DNA from: Microbacterium lacticum
GTDB lineage: Bacteria; Actinomycetota; Actinomycetes; Actinomycetales; Microbacteriaceae
Assembly (NCBI RefSeq): GCF_006716815.1
Contig: NZ_VFPS01000001.1
Location: forward strand, 496,001 to 560,000
DNA length: 64,000 nucleotides
Reading direction: 5' to 3'
Shown: positions 43,860-52,124 of the stretch, piece after piece
How positions within the stretch are numbered: position 1 is the stretch's first letter
How the letters are laid out: the number at the start of each line of letters is the position of its first letter
Position numbers and translations under genes: made by a program
Notes under the pieces: generated by a model
Seen by the model: only the letters and a program-made list of their open reading frames with translations
What the model was told of the DNA's origin: nothing
Database searches by the model: none

Positions 43860-44831
43860 TCACGCGGCGTAGACGGACCGCCGGCCGCTCTTCACGTACT
43901 GGTTGACGTGGTGGTAGGCGACACCGAGGTCGTCGGCGATCTGCTTCTGCGACATCCCCGATGACATCCACTTGTCGACCTGCGCCTCTTGGAAGGGCGA
44001 CAGGGCGCGGGACGCAGCGTGCGCGGTCGCTCCGTAGTGGCGCCCCTCGCTGAGGATGTCGGTGAGGTATGACACATCCTCCCGGAAGGCGATCGTCACG
44101 ATACCCAGGTACTCGTCGAGGTTCATTCGGTGACGGTCTCGCACGTACGCTTCGAGCGCCGGCGGCGGCGTCCATCGCAGGTTCTGTGCGGGGTCTGCGA
44201 GCGGCACGTAGTGGTCGGTGAACTGGTTCCGTGCGTGATCAACCCACCCGCTGCGGAGGGTGGTGATCCGCCGCTTCGATGCCGCGGTGCTAATTCCAAT
44301 GAGCTCGGCGGTCGACGCGTGGGAGAGCTCGTCGAAGTAGCGCAGCGCGATCTGCACCTTGTCACGCTTCTGCAGGAAGACGTAGTAGTCCACGACGGTC
44401 GATTGCAGCATCTTCCAGTGAGGGAGCATCGACGGGGCATTCAAGGAGGTGCGGTACTCGGCGTCGGTGTTCTCACCCTCGCCCCCGTGCTCGAACAGGG
44501 GATGGTCGTCGAAGCTGACCGCGATGGGGTTCTGCTCGCCGGGCTCGGGGTCCCCGGCCTCGCGACGTCGGTACTTCATGATGGAGCGCTTCACGTCCTC
44601 CTTGAGCATCACGTAGAAGGCACCGTCATTGTTGTTGGGGTCCCAGCCGCGGTCTGCGGCGATGCGAGGCCACCGGTCGACGTGTCGCAGGAGCGCGATC
44701 GAGGCGACCTGGATCATGTCGTCGACAGTGATCATGCAGTTGCCGCGCCGTTCGAGCCATCCGTACTTGCCGATGATGTGTGCTCGCATCTGCGGCAGGA
44801 ACTCGGTCACCATGTTCTCGACGTTCGTCAT
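43860..44831 (-). CDS. Sigma-factor-like protein with C-terminal helix-turn-helix
   Basis: A 323-residue protein. The N-terminal part (MITVDDMIQVASIALLRHVD, then KEDVKRSIMKYRRRE) is reminiscent of sigma-70 region 2. A middle segment SHASTAELIGISTAASKRRIT and a C-terminal SPFQEAQVDKWMSSGMSQKQ, followed by IADDLGVAYHHVNQYVKSGRR, look like region 4-type helix-turn-helix motifs. It stands at the end of the tail module, where lysis genes are usual. A phage-specific sigma factor or late regulator is possible; this is inference from pattern only. Confidence 0.55.
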   Translation of the reverse strand: MTNVENMVTEFLPQMRAHIIGKYGWLERRGNCMITVDDMIQVASIALLRHVDRWPRIAADRGWDPNNNDGAFYVMLKEDVKRSIMKYRRREAGDPEPGEQNPIAVSFDDHPLFEHGGEGENTDAEYRTSLNAPSMLPHWKMLQSTVVDYYVFLQKRDKVQIALRYFDELSHASTAELIGISTAASKRRITTLRSGWVDHARNQFTDHYVPLADPAQNLRWTPPPALEAYVRDRHRMNLDEYLGIVTIAFREDVSYLTDILSEGRHYGATAHAASRALSPFQEAQVDKWMSSGMSQKQIADDLGVAYHHVNQYVKSGRRSVYAA

Positions 44832-44832
44832 G

Positions 44833-46152
44833 TCAAACCGTCCCTCGAAACGCGAGATGCAGTTGTTGGTTGGTCTCCCTGATCCTCGAGACCGTCGCAG
44901 AGTCCGCGGCGATCAGCACCTGGTCCGCGAGGGCGCGCGCCTGCTCGAGTGCGCGGTCGCCGGAGATGCGGGTGGAGGTGTCTCGGGTGTCTCTGTCGAC
45001 GGGCATGGTGGCGGCGGAGCGGGCGTGTACGGTCATCTCGCCGGCTGCGGTGTCCCAGTCCACGGACACGATCTCTGCAGTCGTGACACCGGATTTGAGG
45101 TGCATCTCGACGAGCGTCCCTGGTGCGACGTCGAGTGCGATGCGGGCTGTGATGGTGATGTCGTGCCCGCGGCGGTACGCGCGCGCTGCGATGCTTGCGG
45201 CGATGTTGCCGGAGGGCTCGAGGGAGTTGGCGGGGATCACGCGGCCGCGCGAGCGGTTGCCGCCCTCCGCGGAGTGGCGCCAGGTGCGCGTCTCGCTCAG
45301 CGATCCGCTCTCCCCGGTCACGACGATGGTGTCCGCCCAGTCCCCGTCCCGAGTGATCGTCTCTTGGTAGTCGGTGATGATCGGGTCGACGCCGTCGGGC
45401 ACGTCTTCGTGGGACGCCCACCGGTGGGTCGTGGGAGCGCCGGGGAAGACGGGCGGGTGGTCTCGGTCGCAGATGAACCATCCGACCCCCCACGCGTCAA
45501 GGAGGCGGCATCCGGCGGAGGAGAGCTCAGTGTCGATGAGCTGGGCGAAGGATGCGCCCTGCGGGGCGGGGAACTGGGCGTCCATCCCGACGCGTGTGAG
45601 CGTGGAGTAGAGAGGCACGTCGCGCGCAGCGCTCGCCAGCGCGTCCGCGGCGGTCGTGGTCGTGGGTCCGAAGGTGAGGGTGAGCAGCGCGTCGACGTAC
45701 TCGCCAGCGTTACGAGCAGCCGCGAGGACACGAGAGATCTCGTATCCCGAGGCGAGGCGCCCCGTGTCTTCGAGGACGAGCCGGTCGTCGACCATGGTCT
45801 CCCCGCCGCCGAGGTTGAGGGTGATGCTGTTGAGGGTGCGGGTCGCGTTCCGGACAAACATCGACGCCCATTCGTCGGAGTTGTCCGTGACGTGGGGGAG
45901 GCGGCCGAGCAAAGTGCCGTCGACATCTTGCTGGCGGATCTTCCACCGGACCTGCCCGCGCAAGTGGGGGTCCACGGCGCGCGCGTCGAGGAGCGCCCAC
46001 GTGGCGTTGTTGACGGGGCCGAGTTCGATGACCGCGGACGTGAACGGGACGCGGTCGAGGTGCGCGGAAGGTTTGATCGCCGTTACGGGCAGGTCGAGCC
46101 AGGTTGCCCCGGACCTGACCTGAGCTTCGTATTCGTAGGTGACGGAACTCAT
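44833..46152 (-). CDS. Phage tail protein (hub/baseplate-like)
   Basis: A 439-residue protein that follows the tape measure and a shorter tail protein, the position of distal tail hub proteins. The pattern of beta-rich N-terminal half (YEYEAQVRSGATWLDLPVTA) and later domain (DGVDPIITDYQETITRDGDW) fits siphophage tail proteins of the Siphovirus ReqiPepy6 Gp37-like type. ATG 46152 is chosen (GAGAGGTG upstream). It ends one base before the sigma-like gene start and overlaps the previous gene by four bases. Confidence 0.65.
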   Translation of the reverse strand: MSSVTYEYEAQVRSGATWLDLPVTAIKPSAHLDRVPFTSAVIELGPVNNATWALLDARAVDPHLRGQVRWKIRQQDVDGTLLGRLPHVTDNSDEWASMFVRNATRTLNSITLNLGGGETMVDDRLVLEDTGRLASGYEISRVLAAARNAGEYVDALLTLTFGPTTTTAADALASAARDVPLYSTLTRVGMDAQFPAPQGASFAQLIDTELSSAGCRLLDAWGVGWFICDRDHPPVFPGAPTTHRWASHEDVPDGVDPIITDYQETITRDGDWADTIVVTGESGSLSETRTWRHSAEGGNRSRGRVIPANSLEPSGNIAASIAARAYRRGHDITITARIALDVAPGTLVEMHLKSGVTTAEIVSVDWDTAAGEMTVHARSAATMPVDRDTRDTSTRISGDRALEQARALADQVLIAADSATVSRIRETNQQLHLAFRGTV

Positions 46153-46517
46153 CCGAGCACCTCTCTCCACGGGAGGCTCACAACCCACGACCCGACGTCC
46201 TGCGCGACGGTGATGTCGCCGCCCGTGACGACGAACCGGCCGGCGAGCTCGGGAGGGTTGACGGGCGACATCCCGAACTCGGAGGGGGTGGAGAAGAAGT
46301 CGCGCGCGGCGTGCGCGGCGGTGATACTCGGGAGGCGGAGCTTCATCGTGCCGGCGCTGGGACGCGGCGGGCGGAGCGTGTACAGCGTCATCGACGACTC
46401 GAGCAGCTGGTGTTCGATGGTGCGCACGGTGCGCACTGAGGACCAGGGAGACTCAACGGTCGACACGACGAGTTGGTCGCTGGGCCCCGCGTACGGGTAG
46501 CGGGTGAAAGTGGTCAC
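46149..46517 (-). CDS. Phage tail protein (distal-tail-like)
   Basis: A 122-residue protein directly after the tape measure. By position it may be the distal tail protein, though it is short for one. The GTG 46517 start overlaps the tape-measure stop (GTGA), so translation is coupled. A longer upstream frame only shadows the tape measure. No domain is recognised. Confidence 0.55.
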   Translation of the reverse strand: MTTFTRYPYAGPSDQLVVSTVESPWSSVRTVRTIEHQLLESSMTLYTLRPPRPSAGTMKLRLPSITAAHAARDFFSTPSEFGMSPVNPPELAGRFVVTGGDITVAQDVGSWVVSLPWREVLG

Positions 46518-47626
46518 GGGATGTACCTCGTCGCGTTCTCTGCCTGCACGGCCTTGATCTCCGCGTACTTCTGTTTGGGTGTGTAGTTGTCCCAATCGGA
46601 TGTGTCGACGTGGAGCTTGATGGTCTTGTCCGCGATCCGGCGTTTCTCGATCGCGTCGATGTCTTCGTACGCGGTCTTCGTGTTCGCGTCGACGACGATC
46701 TCCTTCCCATCGGGAAGACGCATGATCGCGTTGCCGAGGTCGTCGGTCTCGCCGGTGGCTTCACCGACACTGGTCGCGTACTCGTAGGTCAGCTTCGCCG
46801 CGAGCTTCGCGGCGTCCCCGCCGTTCAGGTAGCCCTCCATCGTGCCCTTGAGGGCCGACTCGAGTTCGAGCGCGCGGCCGCTGGCGACGTCGGTCGTATT
46901 CGCGCCTTCCTCAAAAGCGGCCCAGAGCCCATCGAGTTTGTCGCCTCCCGATGCGAGAGCGTCGATCACGTCGGCGACGTCCTGCCCGGAAACCTTCGCG
47001 ATGTCTTGCGCCTGCTTCAGCTTCTCGGTGTCGCTCGTCCACTGCGCGACGCGTTCGGTGTACCCGGCATTGTCGAGCGCTCCCTGCACGTCGTACGCGA
47101 ACTGGAACGCACTATCGCGGGCTTCGTCGGCCGCCTCGCCGGCGTTGGTGAAGGCTTCGGTGATGACGCCGATACCGGCCGCGGCGGCTGCTGCAGCGCC
47201 ACCGAGGGCGGGGCCGAGTCCTTGGGTGAGGCCACCGAGAGTGCCCTGCACGAGGTCGCCGACAGACTCCATCGACCCGTTGAACGAGGAGGTCACTTCG
47301 GACAGGTTCGCGAGGGTCTCGTCCTTGAACTCCTTCCCCGCTTCGCCTGCTTTGCCCATCCCGTCACGGGCAGAGTCCTTCGCTTCGCGGTAGGCGCGCT
47401 TGTACTCCTTCTCGATCGCGTCGGCGGTGTCCTTCGTCTCCCGCTCGAGCCTCTTCGTCTCGTCCTGCGCATCCTTCATCGCCCGTTCGAGCTCTTCCGG
47501 CCCGCGCGACTTCCCCAGCTTCAGGAGTTCGTCTTGCGCATCCTCGAGCGGGGCGATGATCCCCGAGTCGATGCCCTGCTTGAACGCCTTCGTCTCGGAG
47601 TTGATCCCGACGGTGTAACCAGCCAT
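46514..47626 (-). CDS. Tape measure protein
   Basis: A 370-residue, strongly helical protein. It has a coiled N-terminal 110 residues (ERAMKDAQDETKRLERETKD), a central hydrophobic Gly/Ala segment (LGPALGGAAAAAAAGIGVI, about 150-168) and a helical tail. That is the layout of tape measures, which set tail length. At about 0.15 nm per residue it implies a tail near 55 nm, very short for a siphophage. ATG 47626 overlaps the stop of the gene upstream by one base. Confidence 0.8.
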   Translation of the reverse strand: MAGYTVGINSETKAFKQGIDSGIIAPLEDAQDELLKLGKSRGPEELERAMKDAQDETKRLERETKDTADAIEKEYKRAYREAKDSARDGMGKAGEAGKEFKDETLANLSEVTSSFNGSMESVGDLVQGTLGGLTQGLGPALGGAAAAAAAGIGVITEAFTNAGEAADEARDSAFQFAYDVQGALDNAGYTERVAQWTSDTEKLKQAQDIAKVSGQDVADVIDALASGGDKLDGLWAAFEEGANTTDVASGRALELESALKGTMEGYLNGGDAAKLAAKLTYEYATSVGEATGETDDLGNAIMRLPDGKEIVVDANTKTAYEDIDAIEKRRIADKTIKLHVDTSDWDNYTPKQKYAEIKAVQAENATRYIP

Positions 47627-48132
47627 CAGCGACCCGCCTTCTCGAACGTCTCCGCCACAGTCCGGTACGCGGTCTGGAACCACAGCGACGCGACACGAGG
47701 GATCGATTCGTGCGCGGCAGGGAAGAACACTTTGCCCTTGCGGATCGGGTGGCCGAACGCGTTACCCATCCGCCGCGTGTAGACCTTGTTCGGGCCGCGA
47801 CCGGAGCGCTGCTTGATCTGCTTCCCCTCGAACCCGCCGAACTCCGCCGGCCCCGCAAGCTTCGACACCGGGACACCGGAAGACAGCTTCCCGACCTGCG
47901 CGGACTTGATCATCACGTTCTGATCGGTGACGGACACGCGCGCCGAGTCGACGAGGACACGGTTCTGCAACCGGGTGCCGGTGTGCTGCGCGATCTCCGA
48001 CTTCCACAGGGGTGCCGCCTGCTGACGGGTGTGGGTGCGGATCTGCTTCCTCACGTCCGCGTCCATGCCGCGCACCGCCTCCACGAGCACGCGCATGTCG
48101 TGGGAGACGAGAAGCGAGATCCGCCCCGCCAT
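47626..48132 (-). CDS. Phage neck/tail completion protein (HK97 gp10-like)
   Basis: A 168-residue protein. Its N-terminus (LVSHDMRVLVEAVRGMDADVRKQI) and basic, aromatic C-terminal half fit the HK97 gp10-like family, which sits at the head-tail joint. Such genes normally come before the tail-tube gene; here it lies between tail tube and tape measure, where chaperones are usual. ATG 48132 is used. Confidence 0.6.
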   Translation of the reverse strand: MAGRISLLVSHDMRVLVEAVRGMDADVRKQIRTHTRQQAAPLWKSEIAQHTGTRLQNRVLVDSARVSVTDQNVMIKSAQVGKLSSGVPVSKLAGPAEFGGFEGKQIKQRSGRGPNKVYTRRMGNAFGHPIRKGKVFFPAAHESIPRVASLWFQTAYRTVAETFEKAGR

Positions 48133-48137
48133 GAGAG

Positions 48138-48545
48138 TTACGCCCCGGCGCTGAAGTCGGGCTGACCGTTCACGCCGAGGTTCAGGGTCGCCGTGTTGAC
48201 CTGCTTCGACGCGCCGCCGATCTGCGACGGCTGGAACACGACCTCGACGGTGATGACCTCCGCGCCGGTCTGCGGGGTGAACTCGATGATCTTGGTCTCC
48301 CCGGCCCACTCGATGCTCTTGCGGGACAGGGAGCCCACGGACGCCCAGTCCTGGTCGAACGTGATCTGCACCATCCACGTCGTGTCGCCGACGAGGGACT
48401 GCACACCGCCGCCGATGTCGACGCGCTGCTCGGTCTGCGTGGTCGGGACGAGCGCGAAGCTCGACACGCCCTTCGTGAAGTTGTCGGCACCGATCTTGAT
48501 GACACCGGACTTGTTGTACGTAGCGACGTTGGGAGCGTCAGCCAT
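48138..48545 (-). CDS. Major tail (tube) protein
   Basis: A 135-residue beta-rich protein in the tail-tube position: after a tail-terminator-like gene and upstream of the tape measure. The pattern GDTTWMVQITFDQDWASVGS and GAEVITVEVVF resembles actinophage major tail proteins. It would form the tube through which DNA passes. The downstream gap is only five bases. Confidence 0.75.
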   Translation of the reverse strand: MADAPNVATYNKSGVIKIGADNFTKGVSSFALVPTTQTEQRVDIGGGVQSLVGDTTWMVQITFDQDWASVGSLSRKSIEWAGETKIIEFTPQTGAEVITVEVVFQPSQIGGASKQVNTATLNLGVNGQPDFSAGA

Positions 48546-48547
48546 GA

Positions 48548-48922
48548 TCAGGCCTCCTCAGGCTCAGGGTTGGTGATGACGGAGAGGGAGATGTCCCACC
48601 CGAAGTAGTTCTGATTGGGGGAGATGACCTTCTCGGCCGACTCGAAACGGATCTGATCGTGCGCGTCGATTTCGGTGAGAAGGACGGTCACAGAGTCGTC
48701 GAGGGAGTCCTCAGCGGTCGCGATCGTCTGCAACGGTGAGAACACGGACAGGACGACCGTGTGCCGCAACTGGCCGACGCTGCCCTCCTCGAGCGGTTCG
48801 ATGCGCGAGTGCTTCGTGATCACGGTGATCTTGCCGATCACGTCGGGCACACGCTGCTCGCTGATCCACTCCCACCCGGCCGGGACCGTGAGAGTCTCCT
48901 TGAGCCACGACCTAACGGACAC
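48548..48922 (-). CDS. Tail terminator-like protein
   Basis: A 124-residue protein of alternating strands and helices just before the tail-tube gene, the standard place for the tail terminator that caps the tube at the head side. Sequence similarity is too weak for a firm family call. It overlaps the connector gene upstream by 11 bases. Confidence 0.6.
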   Translation of the reverse strand: MSVRSWLKETLTVPAGWEWISEQRVPDVIGKITVITKHSRIEPLEEGSVGQLRHTVVLSVFSPLQTIATAEDSLDDSVTVLLTEIDAHDQIRFESAEKVISPNQNYFGWDISLSVITNPEPEEA

Positions 48923-49244
48923 TGATGCGCCCCCGCTTCGGTCGGATCAGGTTCTTCACATGCCAGTCGAGGGGGTACGTGGTGATCGCGTACCCTTCCC
49001 CGTCGCCGATCTGCCCGCCCCCGTCGACCGTGATCGCACGGTGAATGTTCTGCGCCTGACGGAGTTGAGCGAGCGCGAGACGCTCAGGGATGCCACCCTC
49101 AACCGGGGTGCCGGCGGGGGCGTAGATGATGACCTGCTCCTTGGCGACCTCGAGCAGGGTCGTCAGGACTGCTCCGTCGAGCGTGCCCGCATCGGGCCAC
49201 ACGTCGAAGAGTCCTTCCGACCCTGTAAGCCACCAGGTATCCAT
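48912..49244 (-). CDS. Head-tail connector protein
   Basis: A 110-residue protein directly after the capsid gene. The helix pattern (TLDGAVLTTLLEVAKEQVII, then ERLALAQLRQAQNIHRA) matches gp6-like head-tail adaptors, which attach below the portal. ATG 49244 is 18 bases beyond the capsid stop. Confidence 0.65.
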   Translation of the reverse strand: MDTWWLTGSEGLFDVWPDAGTLDGAVLTTLLEVAKEQVIIYAPAGTPVEGGIPERLALAQLRQAQNIHRAITVDGGGQIGDGEGYAITTYPLDWHVKNLIRPKRGRISVR

Positions 49245-49262
49245 CGTCTACGCCCCTACCGG

Positions 49263-50801
49263 TCAGGCCGCGACGGTGACGGAACGGATCGCCGCAGTGT
49301 TCGCGGTGATCTGCGCCCAGTACGCGAACACGGCCGGGTCGAACGCGCCGTGGTGAGGGTCGATGCCCTCGACGCGGATGGGAGCGCCGGGGAGCTGGAA
49401 GAACTGGATGGCTTCCTTCGCGCCGACCATGACCTTGCCGGTACCGATCGTGGCGGGCAGGATCTTGAACCCGGATGCGCTGCCCTCCTCGAGACCGAAC
49501 CCTGCGGACAGGTATGCGAGGACGTCGTCCTTCGGGCTGAGGATGATGTCGCGCCACAGCTCGGGAGACACCAGCGCGAACGCCGGAGTGTTCTCCGTCC
49601 CGATGACTCCGAGCGCACCGTCGACGACAGCGGCCAGGCCCTTGGCGATCCCGGCGGGGACGGTGCCGGGGGCGGTCGTGGTCGCGGCGGCGATGATCGC
49701 GGCGAGGGCCTTCGCGTCGAGCTTGCGGGCGGTGTCCTCGGTCATGTGGTCGAAGTACGACGCGATCACACCGTTGTCGTTGAAGTCGAGATACTTCCGG
49801 TCGATCTTGTGACCGCCGGCGATGCGCGCGGCATCCGCGGTCAGCGGCTTCGTGTCGACCGCGTTCGACGGGATCTCCGCCGTGTTGCCGGCGTAGTCGC
49901 CTACCTCGGGCTCGACATCCCACTGCCAGCCCAGCACCTTGTAGCTGGTGAGGGTGCCGGGGGTGAGGAGCGGGATGAACCGCTGCGCGTACTTCCGGCG
50001 CTTCCACAGTTCACCGACGTAGGCGGGGATCTCAGTGTCGGCTCCGATGGTCTTCGTCGTCGGGCCGGAGTGCTGGACCGTCGAGATCGCGAACAGGGCG
50101 TCTCCGCCGGTGTACGCCTTCACAGCGTCGGGGTTGCCGGACTTCACAGCGGCGACCGCGGCGAACAGTCCGTCGGCGGTCGTGGTGTCCTTCTTGATCG
50201 CCGGGGGCACGAGACCCGCCGGGACCGTGGCTGCCTGAGCAGTCATGTCTTCCTCCTTCTCGGGCTCGTCGCCCTCGGGGTTATCCGTCGCGGCGGGCGC
50301 CTCGTCGGGGGTATCAGTGACCACGTCGGCCACAGCTTCGATGAGGTCGTCGACGGCCTCTTCGATCGGGTCGAGAGCGGCGAACAGTGCAGCGGATTGG
50401 AACGCGCCCTGAGGGACTACAGCAGCGCCTCGCAGAGCGGATGAGACGGCGTCAGCGCCCCGGCGGACCAGGCCGCGCAGTTCGGCGCTCAGGCGGGGGC
50501 GTGGCGTCTGCTGAGCGGCGGCGAGCAGCTGGTCACCCTCAGGGGTCTTCGCGATCTCGAACTCCGCGACGACACCCTCCGCGGTCTCCTCGAGCTCGAC
50601 CGCGCGGCCTCGGGGCTCAAGCTGATCGTGTGCCTCGTTGAGCGTCACGATCGACGGGTCGGTGGGGAGCGTGACCGTCCCTGCGGAGAACATGACCGGC
50701 TCAGTCCCCGACACGTTCGGCGCGGACAACTCGCCATACGGGATCAGTAGGCCGCGGATGCGTCGAGTCTCAACGTTCACGGAGAAGAATGCGTCGGTCA
50801 T
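49263..50801 (-). CDS. Fused capsid maturation protease and major capsid protein
   Basis: A 512-residue fusion. Residues 1-150 are a prohead protease with a His in NEAHD (58) and a Ser in PRLSAE (105), fitting the HK97-type serine protease. An acidic linker (about 145-186) follows, then the HK97-fold capsid protein (about 200-512, with TLTSYKVLGWQWDVEPEVGD and WRDIILSPKDD). Fused versions occur in small actinobacterial phages. A strong internal start (see 50244) may also make free capsid protein. It lies two bases after the portal stop. Confidence 0.82.
   Translation of the reverse strand: MTDAFFSVNVETRRIRGLLIPYGELSAPNVSGTEPVMFSAGTVTLPTDPSIVTLNEAHDQLEPRGRAVELEETAEGVVAEFEIAKTPEGDQLLAAAQQTPRPRLSAELRGLVRRGADAVSSALRGAAVVPQGAFQSAALFAALDPIEEAVDDLIEAVADVVTDTPDEAPAATDNPEGDEPEKEEDMTAQAATVPAGLVPPAIKKDTTTADGLFAAVAAVKSGNPDAVKAYTGGDALFAISTVQHSGPTTKTIGADTEIPAYVGELWKRRKYAQRFIPLLTPGTLTSYKVLGWQWDVEPEVGDYAGNTAEIPSNAVDTKPLTADAARIAGGHKIDRKYLDFNDNGVIASYFDHMTEDTARKLDAKALAAIIAAATTTAPGTVPAGIAKGLAAVVDGALGVIGTENTPAFALVSPELWRDIILSPKDDVLAYLSAGFGLEEGSASGFKILPATIGTGKVMVGAKEAIQFFQLPGAPIRVEGIDPHHGAFDPAVFAYWAQITANTAAIRSVTVAA
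50244..50258 (-). promoter_or_regulatory. Internal ribosome site and start for separate capsid protein
   Basis: AAGGAGG (50252-50258, complement) lies five bases before an in-frame ATG (50244-50246) within the protease-capsid fusion. It is the strongest ribosome site in this operon that I see. Starting here would give a 327-residue protein (MTAQAATVPAGLV...) that is all capsid domain and no protease. Confidence 0.6.
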
Positions 50802-50803
50802 GG

Positions 50804-51889
50804 TCAGTCTTCCTTCGGGGTTCGGACGGGCTCAGCGACCACGTCGACGAGCGACGACATGTCGTAGCGGATGACTTCACCGGCCGGCGCGACGTCATCC
50901 ATCGACAGGCGCGCTTCGATCGGTGACGTCCATGCGGGGATCGACAGAGCCGCGAACTCGCTGCGCTTTCCCTCGGTTGTGACGTAGGTGAGTGACGCTT
51001 GGGTTTGCGCGCCGTCGATGAGGCTCGCGGGAATGTTCAACAGGCGGGCGACGTCGAGGACAGCAGCGTTCCGACCCTCGACGAACAGGTCCGTGGAGGA
51101 CTGCCCGTGAGTCTTGACCTCGATGTTGTGGGGCGTGTACCCGACGGCACCGTTCGGCGACAGGCGGGCCGCTGACCACTCGTCGACGAGACGCTGGATC
51201 TCGTCCTCTTCCTCCTCGTCGGTGCCGTCAGTGAGAGGGTCGTCGCTGGTCTGGTGCAACTCGACGAGGGGGATCGGGTTCTGCGCGCGGCCGATCCATG
51301 AACGCTCGAGCGCCCGGTAGCCCTTGATCGTCTGCGCACCCGACATGAGGATGCCGCCGGACCCGTTGCCCGGGAAGATGATGATCTGTGAGGCGTCGAC
51401 CTGCTCACCGTCGACGTGGACGACACCGGTGAAGTCGTCGACCGCCCACCGTTCGAACGGGATGCGGAGAGCGTCGGTGATCGGGTCTGTCGGGTCGGAC
51501 CCTGCCCGGGAGACAGCCCACGCGGACCAGTCGTAGAAGATCAGATCATCGATCGTGCCGGCCATGCGATGCCACGGTGAGATCCCGCTGCCCGCGCTGT
51601 TCAGCAGCCACGGCGACGGGACCTTCACGTCGTCGCGCCACTGCTGCAGTTCCATCCCGGCGATGACGCCGACGAGGATGTCACGCCCACGCTTGAGCGG
51701 CGGGATCGATAGTGCGCTCTCACGCGTGACCTCAGCGACCTCACCCGCGAAGTACTCCGAGAACACGAGGCGCGACATCTGCGACGTCGACCCGGCCAGC
51801 GGAGACACCAGAGGGGCACCAGCGAACGGCGTCGACAATGCTCGCTCCGTCACCCGAAGCGAGCGTGTCATCCTGTCGAGAAGTCCCAT
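50804..51889 (-). CDS. Portal protein
   Basis: A 361-residue portal, the ring through which DNA enters the head. The pattern PPLKRGRDILVGVIAGMEL, then QIIIFPGNGSGGIL and NIPASLIDGAQTQASLTYVT, is that of HK97-family portals of actinophages; it is at the short end of the range. It follows a small zinc-site gene after 43 bases and precedes the protease-capsid fusion. Confidence 0.82.
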   Translation of the reverse strand: MGLLDRMTRSLRVTERALSTPFAGAPLVSPLAGSTSQMSRLVFSEYFAGEVAEVTRESALSIPPLKRGRDILVGVIAGMELQQWRDDVKVPSPWLLNSAGSGISPWHRMAGTIDDLIFYDWSAWAVSRAGSDPTDPITDALRIPFERWAVDDFTGVVHVDGEQVDASQIIIFPGNGSGGILMSGAQTIKGYRALERSWIGRAQNPIPLVELHQTSDDPLTDGTDEEEEDEIQRLVDEWSAARLSPNGAVGYTPHNIEVKTHGQSSTDLFVEGRNAAVLDVARLLNIPASLIDGAQTQASLTYVTTEGKRSEFAALSIPAWTSPIEARLSMDDVAPAGEVIRYDMSSLVDVVAEPVRTPKED

Positions 51890-51932
51890 CCCGTCCAGGT
51901 TCGACCCGGTTTATCGGGAAGTGAGCGGGTAT

Positions 51933-52124
51933 TCAGCGCGGCGTGTTGCGGTAGTAATGCAGGGCCGTCGTCGCCTGCCGAGCACCCGGATGCGCCCGCC
52001 GTTCATGCTCCCGCGCCGCCTCCCACCCTTCACGCCTCGTGAACCGGAACGCCGTCCAGAAGTCACAATCCGCGCACCTCACGACTACCCCCGAAGAGGA
52101 CACGTCGAGGCTGATGCGCTTCAC
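51933..52124 (-). CDS. Small putative zinc-binding phage protein
   Basis: A 63-residue protein with CADC and, 20 residues on, HERRAH, a possible C2H2 zinc site. GTG 52124 overlaps the terminase stop by four bases. Such short genes are common between terminase and portal in actinophages; the role is unknown. An upstream start at 52193 would add 23 residues but overlaps terminase heavily. Confidence 0.6.
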   Translation of the reverse strand: MKRISLDVSSSGVVVRCADCDFWTAFRFTRREGWEAAREHERRAHPGARQATTALHYYRNTPR

